This document shows positions 42,109 to 50,453 of a stretch of 64,000 nt of DNA, in pieces. The notes beneath the pieces are model-generated. The model saw nothing but the letters and a program-made list of their open reading frames with translations, was not told the origin of the DNA and ran no database searches. Position numbers and translations under genes: made by a program. The first letter of the stretch is position 1, and each line of letters begins with the position of its first letter. The DNA comes from Frankia umida (GTDB lineage: Bacteria > Actinomycetota > Actinomycetes > Frankiales > Frankiaceae): assembly GCF_023242945.1 (NCBI RefSeq), contig NZ_JALKFT010000006.1, positions 224,284 through 288,283 of the forward strand. Reading direction: 5' to 3'.

Positions 42109-43458
42109 CTACACGCCACGGAACCGGTTGATTGCCCTCAGGTGGCGGGCGCGTAGCTGTTCGTCGCGCACACCCAGCCCTTCGGACGGAGCCAGACACA
42201 GGACACCGACCTTGCCCTGATGGACGTTGCGGTGCACATCCCGGGTGGCCTGGCCGGTTTCGGCAAGTGGGTACACCCGGGAGAGGGTCGGGTGGATCAT
42301 CCCCCGGCAGACCAGGCGATTGGCCTCCCACGCCTCCCGGTAGTTCGCGAAATGCGTGCCGATCACCCGCTTGAGGTGCATCCACAGGTAACGATTGTCG
42401 AACTCATGGCGAAATCCACTCGTCGACGCGCAGGTGACGATCGTCCCGCCACGCCTGGCCACATAGACGGAGGCGCCAAAGGTCTCCCGTCCGGGGTGTT
42501 CGAACACGATGTCCGGGTCCTCCCCGCCGGTGAGCTCGCGGATGCGACGGCCGAACCGCTGCCACTCCGACGGGTCCTGGGTGTGTTCGTCGCGCCAGAA
42601 CCGGTAGCCCTCGGCGGCCCGGTCGATGACCAGGTCGGCACCGAGTGCCCGGCACAGCGCCGCCTTGGCCGGCGAGGAGACCACACACACCGGAATCGCG
42701 CCACCGCGCAGCGCCAGCTGGGTGGCGTAGGAGCCCAGCCCGCCCGAGGCGCCCCAGATCAGCACGATGTCGCCCTGCTTCATCGTCGCCCCGTTGGTGG
42801 AGACCAGCTGCCGGTAGGCGGTCGAGTTGACCAGACCGGGGGCGGCGGCCTCCTCCCAGGTGAGATGCGCGGGTTTGGGCATGAGCTGGTTGGCCTTGAC
42901 CAGGGCAAGCTCGGCCAGGCCGCCGAAGTTCGTCTCGAAACCCCAGATCCGCTGCTCGGGATCCAGCATCGTGTCGTTGTGACCATCGGCGTGTTCGAGC
43001 TCGACCGACAGGCAGTGCGCCACGACCTCGTCCCCCGGGGACCAGACATGTACTCCTGGTCCTGTCCGCAGCACGACTCCGGCCAGATCGGACCCCACCG
43101 CGTGATACGGCTGGTCATGACGAGCCGCAAGGGCGGACGTCCGGCCATAGCGGGACAGGAACCCGAACGTCGGCACCGGCTCGAAGATCGAAGTCCAGAC
43201 AGTGTTGTAGTTCACGGAGGAGGCCATGACAGCGACCAGCGCCTCACCAGGGCCGAGTTCCGGGGTCGGTACCTCGTCGACATGCAACGAGCGGCGCGGG
43301 TCCTTCTCCTGGGTGGGCAGGCCGTCGAACATGGCCGTCTCGTCCCGGCGAACCACTACGGCACGGTACGAATCGGGCACCGTGAACTGGGCGAACTCGG
43401 CATGACGGGCCTCGGACGGCGACAGCCCGGCGATGATCGCCTCGACGATGTCCTTCAC
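42109..43458 (-). CDS. ccr: Crotonyl-CoA carboxylase/reductase
   Basis: 449 residues from GTG 43458, which follows GGAGG and matches the start of Streptomyces Ccr (VKDIVEAI). Reductively carboxylates crotonyl-CoA to (2S)-ethylmalonyl-CoA with NADPH and CO2, the key step of the ethylmalonyl-CoA pathway. The CO2 pocket residues known from Kitasatospora Ccr are all present: the Asn in SSVNYNTVWTSIFEP, Phe-Glu in IWGFETNFGGLAE, and His in FEHPGRETFGASV. The Rossmann site is LIWGASGGLGSYATQLAL. The medium-chain dehydrogenase fold is complete. It also supplies ethylmalonyl-CoA extender units in some polyketide clusters, but no polyketide genes are here. Confidence 0.97.
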   Translation of the reverse strand: MKDIVEAIIAGLSPSEARHAEFAQFTVPDSYRAVVVRRDETAMFDGLPTQEKDPRRSLHVDEVPTPELGPGEALVAVMASSVNYNTVWTSIFEPVPTFGFLSRYGRTSALAARHDQPYHAVGSDLAGVVLRTGPGVHVWSPGDEVVAHCLSVELEHADGHNDTMLDPEQRIWGFETNFGGLAELALVKANQLMPKPAHLTWEEAAAPGLVNSTAYRQLVSTNGATMKQGDIVLIWGASGGLGSYATQLALRGGAIPVCVVSSPAKAALCRALGADLVIDRAAEGYRFWRDEHTQDPSEWQRFGRRIRELTGGEDPDIVFEHPGRETFGASVYVARRGGTIVTCASTSGFRHEFDNRYLWMHLKRVIGTHFANYREAWEANRLVCRGMIHPTLSRVYPLAETGQATRDVHRNVHQGKVGVLCLAPSEGLGVRDEQLRARHLRAINRFRGV

Positions 43459-43681
43459 GGTCGGCCTCCAGCGGCGGGTGGTGGGTCCCGGGCGCCGCAC
43501 GGTGGCGGAGCGCGGCGGCGTGTCGCGGTGCGGCGGCAGGGGGTGGGGGCTGTCTGTTTGGCACGCGACGCGATAGAACGATTCGGACAACCCGTGGTGA
43601 GTTCGGGGCAACTTCGAGGGTCAGGTCGGCGTCCAACGTGGCGTGACCGCGCCCATGACTGTCGTAGAAGGGTGGCGGCCC

Positions 43682-44212
43682 GTGCCTGCGCGGAGCGACG
43701 CCGCCCGTAGCGATGTCGCGCGGGACGCGGACGCCGCCCTGACCGCCCTGTACTCCGAGCACTACCGGTCACTCGTGCGTCTCGCCGCGCTGCTGCTGGA
43801 CGACATCGGCCTGTGCGAGGAGGTCGTCCAGGACGCCTACATCCGGGTGCATGCGGCCTGGGGGCGGCTCCAGGACCGGGACAAGGCCCTGGCCTACCTT
43901 CGGCAGACGGTCGTCAATCTCGCACGCTCCACGCTGCGTCGTCGACTCGTCGCTCTCAAGCATGCCCCGAAGCCGATGCCCGATGCCGCGAGCGCCGAGG
44001 AGGGGGCCTACTCTCTGGTCGAGCGGGCCGCCGTGATCCAGGCACTGCGTGAGCTGCCGCGGCGTCAGCGAGAGGCGGTCGTCCTGCGCTACTACGCCGA
44101 CATGTCCGAGGCGGACGCGGCGGCGGTGATGGGCTGCAGTGTCGGCTCGGTGAAGGCCTACACCTCCCGGGGGCTGTCCGCGCTCAGCGGCAAGCTGGAA
44201 GGGCTGCGGTGA
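43682..44212 (+). CDS. ECF sigma factor, SigE family
   Basis: 176 residues from GTG 43682 (AGAAGGG nine bases upstream); GTG 43643 and ATG 43655 are longer options. Region 2 is ALYSEHYRSLVRLAALLLDD followed by CEEVVQDAYIRVHAAWGRL. Region 4 is LPRRQREAVVLRYYADMSEA then AAVMGCSVGSVKAYTSRGLS. This is the actinobacterial SigE-family architecture. The next gene overlaps by 4 bp and encodes a membrane protein, the usual anti-sigma arrangement. It diverges from ccr with 223 bp between. Target promoters are unknown. Confidence 0.92.
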   Translation: MPARSDAARSDVARDADAALTALYSEHYRSLVRLAALLLDDIGLCEEVVQDAYIRVHAAWGRLQDRDKALAYLRQTVVNLARSTLRRRLVALKHAPKPMPDAASAEEGAYSLVERAAVIQALRELPRRQREAVVLRYYADMSEADAAAVMGCSVGSVKAYTSRGLSALSGKLEGLR

Positions 44213-45225
44213 GCACGTTGGAACCGAACGAGCTCACACGGTTGCTCAGCGAGGCGGTCGACCCGATCCGGCCCTCCGCGGACGCCTATCGGCAGATCCG
44301 GGCCGGTATCGATCGTCGGCGCCGCTGGCGGCTGCCGGCGTTCACCCTCGGCGGGATGGTGATGGCCGCGCTGATCGCGCTGGCCGTGGTCGCGATCCGA
44401 CCCAGCCCGTCCAACCAGCTGGTCGAACCCGCGGTCCCCCCGGTGGTGCCGAGCAACTACACCGGTCCGACCCCGGCCGGCACCGGCTCCGGGCCCAGCG
44501 GCTCGGGTTCCACCCATGGTGGTGGCCAGTCATCCGGTGGCCGCGGTCCGGCCGCCAGCGGGGGCGCCAGCACACCGCCCAGCTCGCCCGGCACCCGGCC
44601 GACCCTGCCGACGACCACCTCGCCCACGGTGTCGGCGAGTCCCAGCTCACCGTCGTCCTCGACGGGCCCCGGTGTCAACAGTCCGCCGCTGCCCAGCCCG
44701 GCCGCCAGGCCGGCGGGGGCCGGTGACATCGACGGGGACGGTCGCTCCGATGACGTGTCATCCGACGGCGCCACCGTCAGGGTGACCTTCTCGCGGGACG
44801 CGGTTGTCGCCCGGGTGACCCTGCCCGAGATCTCCGTGCCGCTGACAAGCGCCGTCGTCGACATCGACGGTGACGGTTTCGGTGAGCTGCTGGTGCAGAC
44901 CAGCGACAGCGGCGGCACGAAAAGCTACGCGCTGCTGCACTACATCGGCCTCGACACCCTGGTCGCCGTCGCCCCGCCCACCGGGTTCACCCTGACCTCG
45001 GGGACGCACACCAACACCGCCAGCGGCTTTCGCTGCGGCGACCACGACCACGACCTCGAGATCAGCGTCGGAACCTCCACGGACGGAAATGCGTTCTCCG
45101 TCACCACCACGGCGCTGACCCTGAGCAGGGACGGCCTGACCGTGACCGGCAGCCCGGCCACCAGCACCGTGCGGCTGCCCTCCGACACGTCTCCCTTCGT
45201 CCCAGGCTGCGGCTCGCTGTCCTGA
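44209..45225 (+). CDS. Putative membrane anti-sigma factor with Asp-rich calcium-binding-like motifs
   Basis: 338 residues. A cytosolic N-terminus of about 45 residues (LTRLLSEAVDPIRPSADAYR) precedes one membrane helix (FTLGGMVMAALIALAVVAIR, about residues 45-64). Then comes a 100-residue Ser/Pro/Thr/Gly wall-spanning linker and a C-terminal beta-rich domain with two DIDGDG loops (GDIDGDGRSDDVSSDG; VDIDGDGFGELLVQ) like FG-GAP or EF-hand-type Ca2+ sites. Translational overlap with the sigma factor gene argues for anti-sigma function, although no zinc HxxxCxxC motif is present. The outer domain could sense the envelope or Ca2+. Confidence 0.75.
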   Translation: MSTLEPNELTRLLSEAVDPIRPSADAYRQIRAGIDRRRRWRLPAFTLGGMVMAALIALAVVAIRPSPSNQLVEPAVPPVVPSNYTGPTPAGTGSGPSGSGSTHGGGQSSGGRGPAASGGASTPPSSPGTRPTLPTTTSPTVSASPSSPSSSTGPGVNSPPLPSPAARPAGAGDIDGDGRSDDVSSDGATVRVTFSRDAVVARVTLPEISVPLTSAVVDIDGDGFGELLVQTSDSGGTKSYALLHYIGLDTLVAVAPPTGFTLTSGTHTNTASGFRCGDHDHDLEISVGTSTDGNAFSVTTTALTLSRDGLTVTGSPATSTVRLPSDTSPFVPGCGSLS

Positions 45226-45481
45226 CGGCGGCACCCCCGGGACGCCCGGCCACGACCGCCGCGGGCGGGGTGTCCCGGTCCGGGTGGCAGCGGCCCGAGC
45301 CCGTCGTGTGGCCGGGCCGAGGGCCCACACGACGCGGGCGCCACGAGCAAGATCACGTTATCGTGGTGTCCACGGGAACGAGCGTGGTGTCCCGAGTCAG
45401 AGGGGCGAGGCCCAGTGGGCACGATGCCGGCGGGCTGGATACCGGCGGGCACGTTGCCGGCGGGGCGATGAGGAGGCAGGC

Positions 45482-46669
45482 ATGCCGGGTTCCGTGATCG
45501 TGGCCGGTGCGCGGACACCGATCGGGAAGCTCTCGGGGGCGCTCAGGGGCTTCACCGCGGCGCAGCTCGGCGGCATCGCGATCCGCGGCGCGCTGGAGCG
45601 GGCCGGGCTCACCGGCGACCAGGTCGACTACGTGATCCTGGGGCACGCCATCCAGGCCGGCGCGGGTCCGATGGCCTCCCGGCAGGCGGCTGTCGAGGCC
45701 GGCATCCCGATGCGGGTCCCCGCGGTCACCATCAACAAGCTGTGCCTGTCCGGGCTGGACGCGATCGCCCTGGCCGACACCTACATCGCCGCCGGCGAGT
45801 TCGACCTGGTCGTCGCCGGCGGGATGGAGTCGATGACCGCCGCGCCGCACCTGGTCCGCTCCCTGCGCGCCGGGGTGAAGTACGGCGACACCGCCCTGAC
45901 CGACTCGATCGACACCGACGCGCTGCTGTGCGCGTTCGACCAGGTCTCGATGGGCGCCAGCACCGACCGGCACAACGGCCGGCTGGCCATCACCCGCGCC
46001 GAGCAGGACGAGATCGCCGCCCGCTCGCACCAGCGGGCCGCCGCCGCCGCCAAGAACGGCCTGTTCGACGACGAGATCGTCCCGGTCACCGTGCCCCAGC
46101 GTCGCGGCGAGCCACTGGTGATCAGCGCCGACGAGGGGGTGCGCGCCGACACCACCGCGGAGTCGCTCGCCCGCCTGCGTCCCGCCTTCGGCAAGGACGG
46201 CACGATCACCGCCGGCTCCGCCTCCCAGCTCTCCGACGGCGCCGCCGCGGTCATCGTGGCCAGCCGGGCCAAGGCCGAGGAGCTCGGCCTGCCGATCCTC
46301 GCCGAGGTCGGCCACCACGGCTTCGTCGCCGGCCCCGACGCCACCCTGCACTCCCAGCCGTCGAACGCGATCACCGCGGCGCTGGCCAAGGAGGGCCTCA
46401 CCCCCGCCGACCTCGACCTCGTCGAGATCAACGAGGCGTTCGCCGCGGTGTCGGTCCAGTCGGTGCGCGAACTCGGCCTCAACCCCGACATCGTCAACGT
46501 CAACGGCGGCGCGATCGCGATCGGTCATCCGCTCGGCGCCTCCGGCACCCGCATCGTCCTGACTCTGATCAAGGAGCTGGCCCGCCGCGGTGGCGGCCTG
46601 GGTGCCGCTGGTCTGTGCGGCGGTGGCGGCCAGGGCGACGCTCTCGTCCTGCGCGTCCCGACGGCCTGA
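45482..46669 (+). CDS. Acetyl-CoA acetyltransferase (thiolase II)
   Basis: 395 residues from ATG 45482, behind GAGGAGG. Condenses two acetyl-CoA to acetoacetyl-CoA, or the reverse. Active-site residues: nucleophile Cys88 in INKLCLSGLDAIAL, NEAFAAVSVQ, His349 in GGAIAIGHPLGASGTR, and Cys379 in LCGGGGQGDAL. VIVAGARTPIGKLSGALRGF opens the protein. This corresponds to fadA4 (Rv1323) in the conserved backbone. It supplies the first step of the ethylmalonyl-CoA pathway, with meaB 71 bp downstream. Confidence 0.96.
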   Translation: MPGSVIVAGARTPIGKLSGALRGFTAAQLGGIAIRGALERAGLTGDQVDYVILGHAIQAGAGPMASRQAAVEAGIPMRVPAVTINKLCLSGLDAIALADTYIAAGEFDLVVAGGMESMTAAPHLVRSLRAGVKYGDTALTDSIDTDALLCAFDQVSMGASTDRHNGRLAITRAEQDEIAARSHQRAAAAAKNGLFDDEIVPVTVPQRRGEPLVISADEGVRADTTAESLARLRPAFGKDGTITAGSASQLSDGAAAVIVASRAKAEELGLPILAEVGHHGFVAGPDATLHSQPSNAITAALAKEGLTPADLDLVEINEAFAAVSVQSVRELGLNPDIVNVNGGAIAIGHPLGASGTRIVLTLIKELARRGGGLGAAGLCGGGGQGDALVLRVPTA

Positions 46670-46740
46670 CCGGGCCCCCGACGGCCTTGACCGGGTCACA
46701 GCCTCGTCCGCTGACGGTCCCCGGGAAACCGGACGGCCGG

Positions 46741-47802
46741 GTGGACACTGGATCGGTGCGGGCGAACCAGCGGGACACCGGCCCGGTGCGGCCCGCCGCG
46801 GCCGGCGCCGGGATCGCGGGTCTGGTCGCCGCGGCGGCCGAGGGCGACCGGCGGGCCGTGGCCCGGCTGCTGTCGTTGGCCGAGAACAACCCGGCCGGAT
46901 GGCCGGAGCTCAGCGCCGCTCTCACCGCGCACGCGGTCCACGCCGGGCCGGCCAGGCCCGCGCAGATCGTCGGGCTGACCGGGCCACCTGGGGTGGGCAA
47001 GTCGACGACGACCGCGGCACTGGCGCGTGCCTTTCGGGACGCCGGGCGGCGGGTGGGGGTGCTGGCGGTGGACCCGTCCTCCCCGGTGACCGGCGGCGCG
47101 CTGCTGGGCGACCGGATTCGGATGACCGAGCTCGCCGGTGACCCGGGTGTCTTCGTGCGCTCCCTGGCCAGTCGTGGTCAGCTCGGCGGTCTGGCCCTGG
47201 CGACCGCGCAGGCGCTGCGCGTGCTCGGGGCCGCCGGCTACGACCTGCTGCTGGTCGAGACGGTCGGGGTGGGCCAGGCCGAGGTCGACATCGCCGCGCT
47301 GGCCGACACCACCTGTCTGCTGCTCGCGCCCGGAGCCGGAGACGGCGTGCAGGCGGTCAAGGCCGGTCTGCTCGAGGTGGCCGACATCCTGGTCGTGAAC
47401 AAGTCCGATCAGCCGGGTGCCGACCGTACCGTCGCCGACCTCACCGCGATGCTCCGCCTGGGCCGACGGACGCCGCAGGCGGACGGTCCCGGTCCGGGGG
47501 TGGTCCGGCTGGCGGCCGTCCACGGGCAGGGGATCGACATCCTCCTCGGGCGGATCACGGACCACTACCAGTGGCTGGTCGCCTCCGGCGAGCTCGGACG
47601 GCGCCGGTTGGCCCGCGCCCGCGGCGAGATCCGCACGCTCGCGCTGGCCACCGTGCGGGCCAGGCTCGCCGACCCGGCGATGGAAGCCGCACTCGCCGCA
47701 CTCGCCGGCGCCGTGGTCGACGCGACGATCGACCCCGCCCGGGCGTCCGAGCGCCTGCTGTCCGCCGCCTGGTCACCCCCGGCGGACGCGTCGACCGACT
47801 GA
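46741..47802 (+). CDS. meaB: MeaB-type GTPase chaperone for B12-dependent mutase
   Basis: 353 residues from GTG 46741 (start uncertain; GTG 46756 is possible). A G3E-family GTPase that loads and protects adenosylcobalamin in acyl-CoA mutases. Walker A is GLTGPPGVGKSTTTAALARA (near residue 81), then VGVLAVDPSSPVTGGALLGD, the switch GYDLLLVETVGVGQAEVDIA, and the base-specific motif VVNKSD. The C-terminal dimerisation arm is present (LARARGEIRTLALATVRARL). Its client here is most likely MeaA. Confidence 0.95.
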   Translation: MDTGSVRANQRDTGPVRPAAAGAGIAGLVAAAAEGDRRAVARLLSLAENNPAGWPELSAALTAHAVHAGPARPAQIVGLTGPPGVGKSTTTAALARAFRDAGRRVGVLAVDPSSPVTGGALLGDRIRMTELAGDPGVFVRSLASRGQLGGLALATAQALRVLGAAGYDLLLVETVGVGQAEVDIAALADTTCLLLAPGAGDGVQAVKAGLLEVADILVVNKSDQPGADRTVADLTAMLRLGRRTPQADGPGPGVVRLAAVHGQGIDILLGRITDHYQWLVASGELGRRRLARARGEIRTLALATVRARLADPAMEAALAALAGAVVDATIDPARASERLLSAAWSPPADASTD

Positions 47803-47884
47803 CCCCTGCCACCCACCACCGGTGGAGTGATGCGACGACGGCCCGTGCCGGCAACGCCGTCCTTGAACGATCGTGGACAGCGCG

Positions 47885-49699
47885 CTAGCGGTGGGCGGGA
47901 ACCGTGGCGGTCAGCGCGGCGGTGACGGTGGTGAGGCTCGCGGGAACAAGCGGCAGGTCGAGGACGTCGACGGCGCCGGCCCGGCGCAGCCGGGTGCGTT
48001 CGGGCGAGTCGGCATCCTCCGCCAGCACGAACGCCGGGATGGCGGCGCCGGTCGGGTCCGCCGCCAGCTGCGCGAGCAGCTCCGGCGCGGACGCGTCGGG
48101 AAGATCCTGGTCGATCAGGACGAACGCCGGCCGGGCCCGGCGCACCGCGTCCAGGGCCAGCCCTGCCCGTGGCACGGTGACGGTGTCGGCGCCAAGGGTG
48201 TCGGCGAGGACCTTCGCGACGGCGGAGCGCACCGCCGGATCGCCGCTGACATGGACCACCCGCAGGTCGTCCGAGGGTGCTCGCCGCCCGTTCGAACCGC
48301 CTGACAGTGCCGCCGCCGCACCGCTGTACCCACTCGCGGCACCCGCGCTCCAGCCGGCCCCGCCAGCGGAACCCTGCGCTCCGGCGCTGGCGGGGCCGCT
48401 TGTGCTCCCGTATCCCTTCGCGCCGGTGTAGCTGCCCGTGCCGGTGCGATCTCCCGCGCCGCCGTAGCCCTCCGACGAGCCGTAGCCCTCCGAGGCACCG
48501 TAACCGCCCGAGGCACCGTAACCGCCCGAGGAGCCGTAGCCACCCGAGGAGCCATAACCGTTGGACGAGCCGTAGCCGCCCGAGGAGCCGTAGCCACTCG
48601 AGCCACCGCTGTAGGGCTGGTCGAAGCCGTCGTCGTCGTAGGCGTCCGGGTCCTCGAAGCGCATGTCGACGGCGTCCAGCACGACGGCGAACACGCTGCC
48701 GACACCGTGCCGGCTGGCGACCGTCAGCACGCCGCCCATCGCTGTCACCAGGGCGTGGGACAGGGCGAGGCCCAGGCCGCTGCCCTCGATGCCCGTGCGT
48801 TCGGCGCCGAGGCGTTCGAACGGTCGGAACAGGCGGTCGATCGCGCGGGGCGAGAGGCCCACGCCGTCGTCCTCGACCTCGATGCGAATCCGCGAGCCGG
48901 TGATCGGGACGACGCCGACCCGGACGCAGCCACCCTCGCGGCCGTACTTCAGCGCGTTGCCGACCAGGTTCAGCAGAACCTGCCAGAGTCGGCGACGGTC
49001 CGCGTCGGCGATCAGCGGCTCGGCCGGATGGATGACCCGGCGGATGCTGCGCGGCGCGGCCAGCGGCTCGACCAGCTCCACCACGCCCTTGACGATGTCC
49101 AGGACGTTCACCGGACCCTTGCTGATGTCGCCGCGGCCAGCCCGCAACCGGGCCAGGTCGAGCACGTCGTCGATGAGCGCCTGCATGTGCCGGCCGCCGG
49201 TGATGATGCGTTCGACATCGTCGTGCAGATCGGGGGAGAGCGGCTCCAGCTCGAGGAGCTGGGCGAAGCCGAGCATCGCGTTCAGCGGTGTGCGCAGCTC
49301 GTGGCCGAGCCGGGCGATCAGCTCGTCCTTGGCGCGCGACTCGTTCTCGGCGACCTCACGGGCCCGGCTGTCGCTGGTGTCCCGGGCGATGACGACCAGC
49401 CCGCCCTCGGGATCGCGCCGGACGGTGACGTGGTGCGGCGCGGTGGCCCCGGAGCCCGTGACCAGGCCGACCGACCCGCGCCACTGATCGCTGTGCGCCA
49501 GCCCGGCGGTGACCGCCTCGACCAGGGCCACCCGGAACGCCGGGTCGACCACCTCGACCAGATCGGTGACATGCGGATCGCGCGGCACACGGTCGGCCAG
49601 GAACGCCTGGGCGGCCGCACCCATGTCGGTGACATGGCCGTCCGCGCCGACGACCACCGCAAGGTCCGTCAGCGCGTCGAGCAGCGTGCGTGGCCCCAC
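47885..49699 (-). CDS. Hybrid histidine kinase with low-complexity linker and degenerate receiver
   Basis: 604 residues, no membrane helix. A PAS-like sensor (about residues 1-110) is followed by HisKA (LIARLGHELRTPLNAMLGFA, phospho-His) and HATPase (LWQVLLNLVGNALKYG; VEDDGVGLSPRAIDRLF; GSGLGLALSHALV). Residues about 355-430 are a Tyr/Gly/Ser tract of GYGSS and GYGAS units. The C-terminal receiver keeps the Asp in FVLIDQDLPDASAPELLAQL, but its acidic pocket reads VVHVSGDPAVR, and the Lys of the usual TKPF is lost (DLPLVPAS), so phosphotransfer there is doubtful. It converges with meaB; no response regulator is adjacent. The signal is unknown. Confidence 0.9.
   Translation of the reverse strand: MGPRTLLDALTDLAVVVGADGHVTDMGAAAQAFLADRVPRDPHVTDLVEVVDPAFRVALVEAVTAGLAHSDQWRGSVGLVTGSGATAPHHVTVRRDPEGGLVVIARDTSDSRAREVAENESRAKDELIARLGHELRTPLNAMLGFAQLLELEPLSPDLHDDVERIITGGRHMQALIDDVLDLARLRAGRGDISKGPVNVLDIVKGVVELVEPLAAPRSIRRVIHPAEPLIADADRRRLWQVLLNLVGNALKYGREGGCVRVGVVPITGSRIRIEVEDDGVGLSPRAIDRLFRPFERLGAERTGIEGSGLGLALSHALVTAMGGVLTVASRHGVGSVFAVVLDAVDMRFEDPDAYDDDGFDQPYSGGSSGYGSSGGYGSSNGYGSSGGYGSSGGYGASGGYGASEGYGSSEGYGGAGDRTGTGSYTGAKGYGSTSGPASAGAQGSAGGAGWSAGAASGYSGAAAALSGGSNGRRAPSDDLRVVHVSGDPAVRSAVAKVLADTLGADTVTVPRAGLALDAVRRARPAFVLIDQDLPDASAPELLAQLAADPTGAAIPAFVLAEDADSPERTRLRRAGAVDVLDLPLVPASLTTVTAALTATVPAHR
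48430..48615 (-). repeat. 18-21 bp repeats encoding Gly-Tyr-Gly-Ser units in the kinase
   Basis: Eight or more imperfect copies of a GAGCCGTAGCCGCCCGAG-type unit (plus-strand view) encode SGGYGS / SEGYGS steps. Frame is kept throughout. Confidence 0.8.
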
Positions 49700-50020
49700 C
49701 TACGCCTCGTTATCCGTCTTCGTCCACCCCACGGCGGGCAATGGTAGGGCGTGTCGCCAGGCCCTGTTGTCCCGGGTTTGCGCAATCGCCCGTTCGGTGC
49801 GCCACCCGTGACTTCTGGTGACATGTCGACAGCTTACCGGCCGCCCGGATTTGTCACGGTAGCAGGCGGCTGTCGGCCCTCCGGAGACACCGGTCCGCCG
49901 GCCCGTGGGCCGCACTCCGGTCGCCGTCACCCGCCGATCGCCGTCGTCCGGCGTGGGACGTCGTCCACCGGGGAGGGTCATCGGATGGTCGGACGGGGCT
50001 TCGCGTGGTAGGTGTGGTTC
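49700..50020. other. Gene-free stretch between divergent genes, 321 bp
   Basis: Holds the promoters of the hybrid kinase (minus) and the thiamine-binding-like gene (plus). I looked for a thiamine pyrophosphate riboswitch (CUGAGA-type boxes) and saw none. No coding frame. Confidence 0.4.
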
Positions 50021-50326
50021 ATGCTGGTTGCCTTCAGTGTCACGCCCATCGGAGCCGGCGAGGGGGTCGCGGAGCTGGTCGCCGAGGCCGTCCGGGTCGT
50101 ACGCGCCAGCGGCCTGCCGCACGAGACCAACGCGATGTTCACGACCATCGAAGGGGACTGGGACGAGGTCATGGAGGTCGTGCGCCGCGCGACCGAGGCC
50201 GTCCGTGCCCACGCGGGCCGGGTGAGCCTCGTCCTGAAAGCCGACCTGCGGGACTCCGTGGACGACGCGCTGCACAGCAAGGTGGCCAGCATCGAGCGCA
50301 TCCTCGCCGCCGACGATCCGGCCTGA
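50021..50326 (+). CDS. Thiamine-binding-like protein (MTH1187 / YkoF-related, DUF77)
   Basis: 101 residues from ATG 50021; GTG 50012 would add three residues. A single ferredoxin-like domain: MLVAFSVTPIGAGEGVAELV, VRASGLPHETNAMFTTIEGD, WDEVMEVVRRATEAV and SLVLKADLRD. Members of this family form tetramers, and some bind thiamine or related compounds. No thiamine genes or riboswitch are near, so the ligand is open. It lies 128 bp before the thioredoxin-TPR gene on the same strand. Confidence 0.88.
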   Translation: MLVAFSVTPIGAGEGVAELVAEAVRVVRASGLPHETNAMFTTIEGDWDEVMEVVRRATEAVRAHAGRVSLVLKADLRDSVDDALHSKVASIERILAADDPA

Positions 50327-50453
50327 CGATCCGGCCGGACCCGGCCGGACGAGCCCGGTCTGACGCGCGGGCCGACGAGCGGAGCTACAGCCGGACGCGA
50401 ACTGGCGCCGGCCAGCACCTCCGTGGACGCGCGCCGGATGTCACGATGGAGGC

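Noticed and set aside
45742..46740. Upstream extension of meaB through the thiolase gene
   Set aside because: It is the out-of-frame shadow of thiolase; MeaB homology begins after 46741.
49700..50020. Thiamine pyrophosphate riboswitch before the thiamine-binding-like gene
   Set aside because: The conserved CUGAGA-type boxes are not visible.
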